Assembly: GCA_007844125.1 (NCBI GenBank)
Contig: CM017564.1
Coordinates: forward strand, 15,933,735 to 15,997,734
Reading direction: 5' to 3'
Origin: Sinonovacula constricta
Lineage: Eukaryota; Mollusca; Bivalvia; Cardiida; Solecurtidae
DNA: 64,000 bases
Position 1 is the first letter of the stretch, and each line of letters begins with the position of its first letter. The translations under genes and the position numbers were made by a program. Below are positions 11,900 to 23,409 of the stretch, in pieces. The notes below the pieces were generated by a model. That model worked only from the letters and a program-made list of their open reading frames with translations, was not told the origin of the DNA and did not search any database.

Positions 11900-12835
11900 A
11901 TATCTCTTATTCTCTCTCTCTCTCTAAGAGTCTTTCTCTCTCACTCTCTCTGAGCCTCACTCGCGCTCTCTCTTAGACTCTCTCTTTTTGAGACACACTC
12001 TCGCTCTCTCCGAGACTTTATCTCTCTGAGCCTCTTACTCGCTTTCTCTGAGACTCTACTTTGCTCTCTCTAAGCCTCTCTCTTGCTCTCTCTCTCTCTC
12101 TCTCTCTTAGACTCTCTCTCTCTCTAAGCCTCTCTCTTGCTCTCTCTCTGAGACTCTCTCTCTCTAAGCCTCTCTCTTGCTCTCTCTCTAAGCCTCTCTC
12201 TAGCTCTCTCTCTCTCGGAGACTCTCTCTGTCTAAGCCTCTCTCTTGCTCTCTCTCTCGCTTTCTCAAAGCCTCTCTCTTGCTCTCTCTCTCTCTCTCTA
12301 AGACTCTCTCTCTAAGCCTCTCTCTTGCTCTCTCTCTAAGCCTCTCTCTCTCTCTCTCGGAGACTCTCTCTCTCTAAGCCTCTCTCTTGCTCTCTCTCTA
12401 AGCCTCTCTCTCTCTCTCGGAGACTCTCTCTCTCTCTCTCTCTCTGATCCTCCCTGTTGCTCTCTCTGAGACTCATGCTTGCTCTGTTTCTGAGACTGTA
12501 TTTCGCTCTTCCTGAGATCTGTTCTCTCTCTGAGCCTCTCTTCTCACTCTCTCTCTCTCTCTGAGACTCATGCTTGCTCTGTTTCTGAGACTGTCTTTCG
12601 CTCTTCCTGAGATCTGTTCTCTCTCTGAGCCTCTCTTCTCACTCTCTCTCTCTCTCTGAGACTCATGCCCGCTCTGTTTCTGAGACTGTCTTTCGCTCTT
12701 CCTGAGATCTGTTCTCTCTGAGCCTCTCTTCTCACTCTCTTTCTCTCTCTCTGAGACTATGACGCTCTTTCTTAGCCTCTCTCTGTCACTCTCTCTTGAG
12801 CCTCTCTTGTTCTCTCTGACTCTATCTCTAGATGT
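11900..12835. repeat. CT-rich micro/minisatellite
   Basis: About 0.9 kb of almost pure CT on the plus strand. TCTCTC runs are interspersed with GAGACTC, TAAGCCTC and TTGCTCTC to form loose units of about 34-60 bp. A larger unit of about 100 bp (GAGACTCATGCTTGCTCTG... CCTGAGATCTGTTCTCTC) occurs three times from about 12470 to 12760. Strong strand asymmetry could favour triplex or slipped structures. The open frames rich in Leu and Ser are not genes. Confidence 0.92.
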
Positions 12836-13117
12836 CGTCTATACGAATAATATATTTGTCCCCCTTCCTCAGTCATTTATAGAAAATAGACTCATAACGA
12901 AAGAGGGGATGCAGTAGTTTAAAAATGTCTATGAGAACTGCTCAATAAATTAATTTAAGTAATTTATGCCCAAGAACAATGAAAACAAGTAATAATAACG
13001 AGGAGAAAGGTGGACAATGTATTAACGCATACAACCAGGACTGATAATTCATACTGTTTTGGTTCCATTATTAACAGTTTACATACTGTTTTGGTTCCAT
13101 TATCAACAGTTTATATA

Positions 13118-13230
13118 CTTTTTTTTTTTTTTTTTTTTTTTTTTTAGGTTTTACGGCACACCGACACTTAATAGGTCATACGGCGCCGAATACAAAGTTA
13201 AGTGTGAATAAAGCGTAATCAGGTTAAAAC
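13118..13230. repeat. Poly(T) tract with possible retroposon end
   Basis: About 27 consecutive T (to 13145) are followed by AGGTTTTACGGCACACCGAC and AGGTCATACGGCGCCG. The arrangement is what the 3' end of a minus-strand retroposon with a poly(A) tail would give. Its body is not clearly delimited and no target duplication was found. Confidence 0.4.
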
Positions 13231-13499
13231 CAAACTACGCATGTAAAATATAGAAAAATATAAAAACTATCAGGTAAAAATAAATAAATAACAATTGAAA
13301 ACAGGTCAACACATAAAACGGTTTAAAAAGTATGACGATAAGTGAATAAACAGTTTAAAAATTTATAACTTACTAAGAATACCAATGTCGATCAAGAAGC
13401 AAACAAGTTTAGAATCCGACACTTAGTCCTTGTATGTTCCTAGGATTTTTACAGTCTCTGTTGTTTAAGTAGAGTTAAAAATTGGGGCAGTTCTTACTT

Positions 13500-13830
13500 C
13501 AGGGTTCCCACAATTTCTGAAGGGAAAAATTCAAGGTCTTTTCCAGGTTTTTTCCAAGTATTTTGTCCATTTTCAAGGTCTATGAATGTGAACATTCAAG
13601 AGTTTTGCGGTAAATATTTATGGGAGTTTACAAATGTATGCCAACAAATACTCTGATTTTTAAATCAAATTCAGTTAAAATGCCTTATGATTATTAAAAT
13701 GCACTAACAGTTTTCCCGGTAATTTCCCGTTTTTCCGTATCATGTCAAATTTAAGGTCTTTTCCCGACCGGGAGTGTTTATTTTCGAATTCCAGGCTTTT
13801 TCCCGATTTCCCGGTTCTGTGGGAACCCTG
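13500..13830. mobile_element. Non-autonomous inverted-repeat DNA transposon (MITE)
   Basis: The element begins CAGGGTTCCCACA and ends TGTGGGAACCCTG, a perfect 13-bp terminal inverted repeat. The left and right flanks are both TTACTT (13494-13499 and 13831-13836), a 6-bp target duplication. The 331-bp interior carries repeated AAGGTCTTTTCC-type and TTTTCCCG-type motifs and no ORF. Elements with the CAGGGTTCCCAC end are widespread in animals, but I do not assign a superfamily. Confidence 0.85.
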
Positions 13831-14764
13831 TTACTTAATCTTATTTAAAGATTCAAATGTTTGATATAATGAAGTCACTCTCTATATGACTAACAATGTC
13901 TAAATCTATATTTTCATAATTGACAGCAGATTTGTAACACCAGTGGCCACCCGATGCCGCCTCTGCGTAGCGGTTTACTGGGGATTTAGCCTTTGACCAA
14001 AGCTTCAATGAGAATGAAATGGATGATTACCGTATGGCTGGTTTTATAAGCAAAATATTACATTTAAACTTTAAAGGTGGTACTCAACAGTTATCGACCA
14101 TTTCAACAAAAAATCATGTCACCTTAAAAGATTCTGCAAAATGCTATGTATTAGTGCCCTACATCCATGTAAAATTAAAAAAATAACTACCCACTTGCTA
14201 AATGTATTTTCTACCTAAGCCAAACTGCACAGTTGGTTCTTTTTTTAAACTAAGGAAACCACGTGACTACGTGCTGTTGAGATCACGTCACATGATTAAC
14301 CAGGTAATCAGCTCTGACGTCAATATCTATCTTTTGCTGGAATCCCCACCGTGCCATTTTACGATTTAGAAATAATGAACTGTTCAAGTGATATATAGTC
14401 AAATGTGTACTCTTCGATAGAGGTATAAGTTTGCACCAATTATGCACAACAGAACTTGGGTAAGGCATTGTTACATGTATGAGATAAAGGTTAAATGTCG
14501 GAGATCACCTTTAAACTGCCTTTATTAGGAAGTTGTTATAGAATTATCTTGTTAAGACAAATCCATTGTCCCATACAAGTTACTTACGTTATTCAGATAA
14601 ATAAATAACCTAAGTTCACAACACACAAGCTGACATTCAAAATGAAAATCATTTTAAGAGTGCGGTATGTTTCATGGTGAAATGTTGACATGTACGTGTT
14701 GATAAACTGCGTAACATTATACATCACAACTAAATCGCCAGTAAGATATAAAAACTATACTTAC
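13831..14764. other. Intron 2 with a dispersed-repeat copy
   Basis: From about 14072 (AAAGGTGGTACTC) to about 14500 the sequence resembles 24976-25185 and 29630-29830. The shared landmark CTGACGTCAATATCTAT lies at about 14315 and about 29750. No coding signal outside exon 2 was seen. Confidence 0.45.
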
Positions 14765-15500
14765 GGCTATCTCTTTGGGACCAATACAGCAGACATTACA
14801 TGGCTCCTTATCCGTATCACAGTACTGCATTACTGTTCTGCTTGACGGGTCTACACGCTTCAGTTTCTTGTTGTTGACATCTGCTATGATCAGACTCCCA
14901 TCGCTGAGGAGGCAACAATCATAAGTACTACACACCTCCTTATCCTCTGGAATACGGGCTATGATCGTTCTTACTTCATTAATGAGGGAACTGAAGCCTT
15001 TGAGAAAGTGAAATACATTCATGTCAGTTATGAAGTGGAAGTGATGTCCATTTATTAAACTGTCTGAATCCTTGTAAAGAGTGTTAACTTTTTGAGGTAA
15101 TGTCTGGTACTTCTTCTTAAGGACAAACATATTGGCTTTCCACTCGTTTGACTTTGTAATCTTATCTAAAGACTGGTTTATTTCATCTTTAGTTAGAACA
15201 TAAGCCTGTCGGTGTTGCTTGGCATTTGAAAGAAGCTCTTCCTGTTTACTTTTAATATCTGTTTTACCCTTCTCTCTCAGCTCCTCAATCCGGGATAACA
15301 GCTTCTGAGCGTATTCTTCCAGATCTTTTAGAAAGCCGTCTCCATTCTGTTGAATACAAGCCACGTGATTATCTAATACTTCAATAGCTTTGTTTATATT
15401 GTCTAAAGCAGATTTTAACTGGGCTGGGACAGCTTGTAACTCAGGATCAGCATTGAGCTCATCAGAGGATTCCCTGATGTTTTTAATGTCTTGGCATGAC
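14765..15500 (-). CDS. TRIM-like B-box/NHL protein, exon 2 (coiled coil)
   Basis: Middle exon of the same gene, 736 nt, residues 103-348. The acceptor is TTTTATTTTCAG before 15500 and the donor is GCC|GTAAGT at 14765/14764. The first base completes the arginine codon begun in exon 1, so the join reads H-R-S-C-Q-D-I and finishes the second B-box. Then follows a Lys/Glu-rich helical stretch (roughly residues 115-270) typical of the TRIM coiled coil, which drives antiparallel dimerisation in this family. The last ~60 residues hold the first propeller-like strands (CLLSDGSLIIADVNNKKLKRVD). Two intronic features flank it: a 9.6-kb downstream intron with a 66-68-bp satellite and a 4.9-kb upstream intron with a 32-bp satellite. 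Confidence 0.87.
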
Positions 15501-16173
15501 CTGAAAATAAAAAGAATAAGTGTCAATTAAGTTCATCTCAGTCAACCGATTGTGGTCAATTTTTTAAAGGTGGCAGAAGAACATGTCATGTTAGAACAGC
15601 TCGCAGGTAAGCTGGAAGACGCAACATGTAATGTAAAACCCCCGAGTATGGCATAAACACACACGGTGAAATGCCTTATATTATCAAAATATGGGCTTCC
15701 AACATATCAACATGAATTTTATTGACTAAAAAGCAGTATTGTTTTGAAGTAAGTATTAACATACAGAGCCACTTCAGTCTTAGCTGAGAGAAATGTATTT
15801 CAACATTATTTCCTTAACTTGAGATATATGCATTACATACTCAAGTCATGCTTATGGAAACAAAGAACACATCCAAATAGAGATCATACTTGTTTCAATC
15901 TGTAAAGCGATGTCCGTTTACCCTTTTCTATACGTTCAAAATATTAATTAAAGTTTATTTGAACCAACTATCAGCACTTGTCCCAGCTGTAGCATATATT
16001 ATCGTTTATAACATATTTTGTGAAAATTGGAAGTTGATATTGCTGTCTGAATACTATTTTACATGGTATGATGGTTTAAAACTACCCAGCTAAAGTCTTA
16101 ATGAAAAAAGACTGAAATTATATTTGTTAGCAAATCAGCGATTGGTACACTGACTTTGACAGAATTGACATAC
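15501..16173. other. Intron 1, left part
   Basis: AT-rich intron sequence between exon 2 and the repeat-rich part of intron 1. The small plus-strand ORF near 15890 shows no domain and is not supported. Confidence 0.45.
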
Positions 16174-16205
16174 CTAGATCTATAACCGACACCAAATGAC
16201 GCCAT
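16174..16205 (-). other. Possible alternative first exon before exon 2 (hypothesis)
   Basis: ATGGCG at 16205 opens ten codons plus two bases and ends in TCTAG|GTATGT (16174/16173). This has the same phase as exon 1, so it could splice to exon 2 at 15500 and give a form lacking both B-boxes. It lies right next to the repeat at 16234. Chance remains a serious alternative. Confidence 0.25.
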
Positions 16206-16233
16206 TTTGAAAGTGTTTTCCACTGAGTGACTA

Positions 16234-17180
16234 CAACAAGAGGGTTATGTTGGCCCTTAGTCGCTCACCTGAGGACACATGCTTTAAGAGGCTCATATCT
16301 GGCGTCAAGTAATTAAGAGTTATATACTTTAGAAATCTTTGGTGAAGATTGGACCATTAGTGTGGCCACTGGGTTGATAAAATTTTCTAGAATTTTACCT
16401 AGTAACCTACTGATTCAACATGAGCCACTTCAAAACATAGGTAAGAGTTCATACAGCCAAACATTCTGGCCAAGTTTGGTGAAGATTATTCCATCAGTGT
16501 GGCCTCTAAGTGTTTTCACAAGGTTTTTATGAGATTTGACCTTGTGACCTAGTACATACTGACCAGACGTGAACCAATAACGAAGTCATCCAAAATTTCA
16601 TGCAGCCACATTCTGACCAAGTTTGGTGAAGATTGGACTATAAATGTGGTCCATCATGTATTCAAAAGCCTTTACTGAGACTTGACCTAGTGACCTACAT
16701 ACTGACCAGACGTGAACCAGTTATGAACTCATCCAAGATTTCATGCAGGCAAACATTCTAATCAATTTTCGGGAAGATTGGGTCATAAATGTGGCCTCTA
16801 ATGTGTTCACAATTTTTTTTTCTAAAATTTGACCTTGTGACCTAATTTTTTACCCCAGTAACTCAGTTACGAACTCATCCAAGATTTCATGTAGACAAAT
16901 ATTCTGACCAAGTTAAGTAAAGATTGGGCTATAAATGTGGTCTCTAATGGGTTAACATTTTTTTCCCTAAAATTTGACCTAGTGACCTTCTTTTTGACCC
17001 CAGGTGACGCAATAATGAACTATTCCAAGATTTCATGGAGACAAATGTTCTGACTAAGTTTGATGCATATTGGATAAAAACTGTGGCTTCTAGCGTATTC
17101 GCAAGCTAAAATGATGACGACGAACGACGAAGCGGTATCATAAAAGCTCACATATTGTACGTTGTGCTCAGGTGAGCTGA
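16234..17180. repeat. Bivalve-type dispersed repeat with internal tandem subunits
   Basis: The left edge is GGCCCTTAGTCGCTCACCTGAG (trimmed here: CGCTCACCTGAG near 16262) and the right edge is TGCTCAGGTGAGCT near 17166, an inverted match. Between them lie about six degenerate subunits of roughly 120-140 bp. Each carries TTTGACCTAGTGACCTA, AACTCATCCAAGATTTCATG and ACATTCTGACCAAGTTTGGT motifs. Fragments recur near 6405-6850 and 10768-10915, and a related type is at 21886-22580. Confidence 0.8.
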
Positions 17181-17246
17181 AAATCAGACCCACCCAATTT
17201 TAATGCACCAGCCAAATAAATAAATACCGCACTTTCAAAGACGCGA

Positions 17247-17254
17247 TGACGTCA
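17247..17254. promoter_or_regulatory. CRE-like palindrome TGACGTCA
   Basis: A perfect cAMP-response-element palindrome beside the right end of the 16.2-17.2-kb repeat. If that repeat is a later insertion, the site would have lain about 100 bp upstream of the candidate start at 16205. No function is shown. Confidence 0.25.
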
Positions 17255-17409
17255 TAAATTATACCGCATGTAATTAACATGATGTGGCATCTTTTTGAGC
17301 TTGATAACAATAACTTACTGTGTTTGCATCTTTAATGTATTTTTCTTTGTGGTAATTACTGAATTCATAGACATTTAGCCGGGAATGTATCCCTCATATG
17401 GATACTGGT

Positions 17410-20262
17410 GAATAGTATGTTGGTGTAGAAAGCACACTGATGTATGGTATGTTAATTGAGAAAGCACACTGCAGTAGTATATCTTGATTTAGAAAGCACA
17501 CTGCTGTATGATATCTTGGTTTAGAAAGCACATTGTTGTATGGTATGTTGGTATTAAAAACAGCACTGCAGTACTGTATGTTGATTTAGAAAGCACTCTA
17601 TTGTATAGTATGTTGATGTAGAAAGCACACTGCAGTATGGTATGTTGATTGAGAAAGCACACTACAGTATGGTATGTTGATTGAGAAAGCACACTACAGT
17701 ATGGTATGTTGATTGAGAAAGCACACTACAGTATGGTATGTTGATTGAGAAAGCACACTACAGTATGGTATGTTGATTGAGAAAGCACACTACAGTATGG
17801 TATGTTGATTGAGAAAGCACACTACAGTATGGTATGTTGATTGAGAAAGCACACTACAGTATAGAATGTTGACTGAGAAAGCACACTGCTGTATTGTATG
17901 TTGATTTAGAAAAACACAGCAGTATGGTATTTTGATTTAGAAAGCACTCTATTGTATGGTATGTTGATTAAGAAAGCACACTGCATTATGGTATGTTGAT
18001 TGTGAAAGCACACTGCAGTATAGTATCTTGACTGTGAAAGCACACTGCTGTATTGTATGTTGATTTAGAAAAACACAGCAGTATGGTATTTTGATTTAGA
18101 AATCACACTGGTGTATGGTATGTTGATTGTGAAAGCACACAGCTGTATGGTATGTTGATTTACAAAGCACACTGCAGTATGGTATGTTGATTGTGAAAGC
18201 ACACTGCTGTGTTGTATGTTGATTGAGAAAGCGCACTACTGTATGGTATGCTGATTTAGAACGAACACTGCAGTATGATAAGTTGATTTAGAAAGCACAC
18301 TGCAGTATGGTATGTTGATTGAGAAAGTATACTAGAGTATGGTATGTTGATTGAGAAACCACACTGCAGTATGGTATGTTGATTGTGAAATCAAACTGCT
18401 GTATGGTATGTTGATTTAGAAAGAACAATTCAGTATGGTGTGTTCATTTTGAAAGCACACTGCAGTATGGTATGACTATGCTGATTGTAAAAGCACACTG
18501 CTATATTGTATGTTGATTGGGATGGGATGGAATGGGATTTGCCGCATTTTTGCCAATACTATGCAGCCACATTTCTATCATTATAGCCCAGGGGCACTTA
18601 TGAGGTGCCCAGGGACTGAACCCGGCCGGTCCATCATACTGACACCGACGAGTCAGGCGTTATGCTGTCCTCTTAGCCCCGAGCATTAGGAGGGAAGCCA
18701 CTACTACCAACTTTAAAGTCTTTGGTTTGACCCGACCAGAGTTCGAACCGGCGACCTCCTGATCCGCAAGCTGACGCTCTACCACCTGAGCTATTGCGGG
18801 TATGTTCATTTAGAAAGCAGACAGATGTTTGGAATGTTAATTTAAAAAGCACACTGCAGAATGGTTTGTTGATTTAGAAAGCACACTGCCATACGGTATG
18901 TTGATCTAGAAAGCACACTGTTGTGTTGTATGTTTGTTTAGAAAGAACACTGCAGTATTGTATGTTGATTTAGAAAGCATGCTGCAATATTGTATGTTGA
19001 TTAAAAAAGCACACTGCAGTATATGTTGATTTAGAAAGCACACTGCAGTTAGGTATGTTGATTTAGAAAGCACACTGCCGTATGGTATGTTGATTTAGAA
19101 AGCACACTGCCGTATGGTATGTTGATTTAGAAAGCACACTGCAGTAAGGTATGTTGATTTAGAAAGCACTCTATTGCATGGTATGTTGATTTAGAAAGCA
19201 CTCTTTGTATGGTATGTTCATTTAGAAAGCACTCTATTGTATGGTATGTTGTCTTGATATAGAAAGAACACTACAGTATGGTATGTTGATTGAGAAACCA
19301 CACTGCAGTATGGTATGTTGATTTAGAAAGAACACTGCATTATGGTATGTTGATTGTGAAAGCACACTGCAGTATGGTATGTTGTGAAAGCACACTGCAG
19401 TATGGTATGTTGACTGAGAAAGCACACTGCAGTATGGTATGTTGACTGAGAAAGCACATTGCAGTATGGCATGTAGATTTTGAAAGCACACAGCTGTATG
19501 GTATGTTGATTTACAAAGCACACTGCAGTATTGTATGTTGATTGTGAAAGCACACTGCTGTTTTGTATGTTGATTGAGAAAGCGCACTACTGTATGGTAC
19601 GCTGATTTAAAAAGAACACTGCAGTATGATAGTATGTTGATTTAGAAAGCACACTGCAGTATGGTATGTTGATTGAGAAACCACACTGCAGTATGGTATG
19701 TTGATTGTGAAATCAAACAGCTGTATGGTATGTTGATTAAGAAAGCACACAGCTGTATGGTATGTTGATTTAGAAAGCACACAGCGTTATGGTATGTTGA
19801 TTTAGAAACCACACTGCAGTATGGTATGTTGATTTAGAAACCACACTGCAGTATGGTATGTTGATTTAGAAATCCCACTGCAGTATGGTATGTTGATTTA
19901 GAAATCCCACTGCAGTATGGTATGTTGATTTAGAAATCACACTGCAGTATGGTATGTTGATTTAGAAACCACATTGCAGTATGGTATGTTGATTTAGAAA
20001 CCACACTGCAGTATGGTATGTTGATTTAGAAATCACACTGCAGTATGGTATGTTGATTTAGAAACCACACTGCAGTATGGTATGTTGATTTAGAAACCAC
20101 ACTGCAGTATAGTATGTTAATTTAGAAACCACACTGCAGTATGGTATGTTGATTTAGAAACCACACTGCAGTATGATATGTTGATTTAGAAATCCCATTG
20201 TTATACGATATTTTTGTTTAGAAAGCACACTCATGTATGGTATGATGATTTATTAACCAAAC
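17410..20262. repeat. 32-bp tandem satellite in intron 1
   Basis: About 80 units of TTGATTTAGAAAGCACACTG plus CAGTATGGTATG. Variants have TTGATTGAGAAAGC, CTGCTGTATGG or AAACCACACTG, and local runs of one variant (for example 17640-17860 and 19790-20190) show recent local homogenisation. A family B SINE interrupts it at 18519-18800. Reverse-strand ORFs across the array are repeat artefacts. Confidence 0.95.
18519..18800 (-). mobile_element. tRNA-derived SINE (family B) inside the 32-bp array
   Basis: Read on the minus strand, the head is CCGCAATAGCTCAGGTGGTA (A-box) with GGTTCGAACTC as the B-box. The body includes the GGGGCACTTATGAGGTGCCC palindrome and GGAGGGAAGCCACTACTACC. Array sequence (TATGTTGATT and TATGTTCATT) flanks it. 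A shorter relative is at 35936-36166. Confidence 0.8.
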
Positions 20263-20429
20263 GGTTATACAGACTGGCCTCCTTATTTCATTTGACAGCA
20301 AATGGTAAAATAAAGAATAAGATCGGCCCACAATTTACAACATGTATTTCATTTTAAACTTAAACTTGGGATATGGGACCAAGTCTTGAACTTTGTCTTA
20401 TATTATTATATTGTGTAAAGATAACTCAC

Positions 20430-20737
20430 CTGTGCTCCAGGAGCTGACATTTCCTACACAACAGTTCATTGTGTTGGCGACAGTACAATGTTATTAATTC
20501 ATCTGCATGTTTTAGACATCTCTCCGTTAGCGCATCTTTGGCATCTCCAAGTCCTTGCACTACATTGTGACTTTCATTAAATTCATTATGTGTCCCTAAG
20601 CAAGATGTACACAGATGTTTCCGGCAGTCGTAACAATAATAATCCGCAATCTGTTCTGTTTTCTTCTTGGCACAAATGGAACACATGGCATCAATATATT
20701 CATCTGAACCTTTGCACGTGTCTCTTGCTGTCGCCAT
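20430..20737 (-). CDS. TRIM-like B-box/NHL protein, exon 1 (two B-boxes, no RING)
   Basis: First coding exon, 308 nt, residues 1-102 plus two bases. The ATG at 20737 has an AAAATGG context. The donor is CACAG|GTGAGT at 20430/20429. B-box 1 uses C19, C22, C35, C38, C43, C46, H50 and H57. B-box 2 uses C74, H77, C86, H89, C94, C97 and H102, and is completed by C105 from exon 2. There is no RING finger before the B-boxes, so the protein probably lacks ubiquitin-ligase activity of its own, unless a further upstream exon exists. Proteins with this B-box/coiled-coil/NHL make-up are strongly expanded in molluscs (family knowledge), often as tandem families of uncertain role in innate immunity or RNA control. 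No specific orthologue is claimed. Confidence 0.85.
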
Positions 20738-21885
20738 TTTTACTATTGGTTCTGTTGCCTTCCTTGATGAATGACAAAGTTTTTATAACATCTTTAACAA
20801 CTGCTTAACAAAAACAGTTATAGTAATAGACAGAAAAGGATTTTAAGGGTATGAACACTGAAGTCTGTGCTTCAACAACAAGTGTCAGTATGTGTGTCAG
20901 TAACTATACAATAGTCAATTTGCAACGAGATTTAGAACAGGAATCACAATATCTTAAATGTGTTTACACATGTAATTAAATGGCCTTGCACTGTCAGTGA
21001 ATAGTTTGTATGCTTTAGGTCATGGGTGTCCTGTTAGTTTGGGGTTTGTCAAAATGTGCTACTCACGTGTGTACGACTGACAGAGGATTTGCACTTTATC
21101 TGACTTGTCTAAAAGAATATTACATAAATGACAACTACCTGAGTTTCACATTTCGTTTTACAGCAAATCTATTGTCAAACCGATAGTCATATAATCTTTT
21201 GTATAATTCTATTGAAAATACATGTATGTATTCATTAGTACTTGCCAATTAGCTTTCATAGGGCAAGGACATGTCACAAAAAAGTTCATGAGATTAACAC
21301 AAATTACTCAACAGTCTCATAGTTTACATGAAGTATATGCAGCATTTGCTCAGCATGTTTACAAGAAAAAAGATGTAAACACACTATTAGTAGAGAGTAA
21401 ACAGGCTTGTCGTTGAGAAATCTAGAATAGTGAAAAGTCTACAACATTTTAACAAAGATACAACTGTCGCTGACCTTAAGCTCATCTGCTCAATGGCAGT
21501 AACATTGAATCCTCCAATTCAAATCCACGGGCTATGGTTAACCTGTGTCAAGACAAGCATATGAATGTTTGTTTACTACTACTAGTGTTGCTATATGTAA
21601 GAAATTATTGTTTAGATATAAACCACATAGTGACATACCAGAAAAGTATTGTTATGGATAAATTAATAAAAAAGAAAACTAACCTTGTAGTTTAAAGAAT
21701 ATAAGACACAGGAAATTTAGTGTATTTGACCTACGACTTGCCATACATTTTCTGTGTTCTGTCAAGGATATCAAAAGTAAAGGAGATACAATTCCATTAA
21801 GTATATAAATACTATAGGGGACACTTTCAAAATCAAAGGAACAATGAAATTGTACAGCCCCCCCTAAACATAACAACAAGAGGAC
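20738..21885. other. Upstream region of the TRIM-like gene
   Basis: It should contain the promoter and 5' UTR of the minus-strand gene. I see no clear TATA box or other decisive element, and no credible ORF. The 64-codon plus-strand frame at 21222-21416 shows no recognisable domain. Confidence 0.4.
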
Positions 21886-22580
21886 TATGATGGCCCTATA
21901 TCGATCAGCTGAGTGCCAGAGACTTATAGACACAATTACAAGAAATATCAGCAATATTTAAACAGACCTGAATGGCCATGTCCATATGCTATATTAAAAA
22001 TGGCTACGCCCCTGGCAGCCATGTTTTAGACAGAATACATGTATGGTACTTAATTTTTAAAACAATATTGGCATAGGGCCACTCTAGGAACAGGTATACC
22101 AAATATCAAGGTCCTAGCTTTTGTGGTTTCTGACAAGAAGTATTTTAAAGCTTTCCAATATACCCATATATGGGAAATGACCACATGCCCTGGTGACCAT
22201 GTTTTGGACAGATCAAATTTCTTTTGACAATCTTTATACAGGCCACCCATGGAACATGGATACCGAATATCAATGCTCTAACTCGTGCGGTTTTTCAAAA
22301 AGAAGATTTTCAAAGTTTTCCTATCTAGCCATATATGGAAAATAACCACGCCCCTGATGCCCACGTTTTTTAATGGGGCAAAATTCTTTAAACAACTTTT
22401 TGGTACTGCTGTTTGCCAAAATTTCTGCAAAAATCATTGAATATGTTCCAGTGATTTCAGATGAGACGCTTAAATAGTTTTGACAGACAAATTGTACCGG
22501 ACGTGTGACAACAAAAGGTGCGCAATCACAATTGCTCACCCTGAGCATAAGCTCTAGTGAACTTAAATAATAAACAATAA
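21886..22580. repeat. Dispersed repeat related to the 16.2-kb element
   Basis: It starts with AACAAGAGGACTATGATGGC, CCTATATCGATCAGCTGAG and ends with TGCTCACCCTGAGCATAAGC. Inside are two to three degenerate subunits: TTTTCAAAGTTTTCCTATCT / TTTAAAGCTTTCCAATATAC, with ATATATGGGAAATGACCAC and CATGTTTTGGACAG. ORFs on the minus strand run through it without meaning. Confidence 0.7.
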
Positions 22581-23409
22581 ACATTATCTTAGTCATTACT
22601 TAAGTATTCAAATTAAAACCCAGTTAGCTGACGGCACAAAGTTACTGCTAGTTTCTAATTAAATTTGCTAGAAGGTTCCACCATGATGCAATGATTTTGT
22701 TTTACATATATTATTTTTCAGACAGATCTCTAGTTTGTTGGTGTTTTTATGCATAGACTGCCAACAATAAAAATGTCTTTAATTAAATTAAGCTTACCGA
22801 AGAAAAAACTATATTTCATCAGCCGTTCATAAACATAACTGGAAACATTGACAGGTTGTAGGGATTCAAATGTAGAACATGGGATAAGATTATTATAACT
22901 GCTTTAAGAGTTTTGTTATTTGTCAAAATTGCACATGAATCATTGATTGTTAACAAAAATAACGAAATATGTTTCCATTGGTCTTTTAAGACTAGCGCAC
23001 TATGTAATTATAATGTGATCAGTGTATTATCTATAATATTGGTCGAGAGTTGCAGTCTCATTGTAAATACAATAAAAGGAACCAATTATTATCAATGTTA
23101 CAACAACAGGCATAGCTTTTCGGCTATGTAAAATAAATTATTACCTCAGCAAATATGTATGTGATATTTGTCGCACCAGGGCCTAATGTTATACAACATT
23201 TATATTATTTTAGAGAGAATTATGCAAAATCATGGTCTTTGCAGAACACTGCAAATAAGTGAATGGGTCAAAATACATGCACAGCTGATATTTTTATCAT
23301 ACAACATTACCATATAGAAATTTGTGGGTCCTGCCACATGAGACTGAAATGTCATCAGTAGACCAAATAACCCTCTGTCCATATATAAACAAGGTATGCA
23401 AGGCCACTA
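22581..23409. other. Non-coding stretch
   Basis: AT-rich. I see no gene, no RNA gene and no repeat I can place. Confidence 0.4.

Noticed and set aside
12061..12315. 84-codon ORF rich in Ser and Leu
   Set aside because: A by-product of the CT repeat.
19234..19587. 117-codon minus-strand ORF
   Set aside because: It lies wholly within the 32-bp satellite. Its protein repeats are the repeat read in frame.
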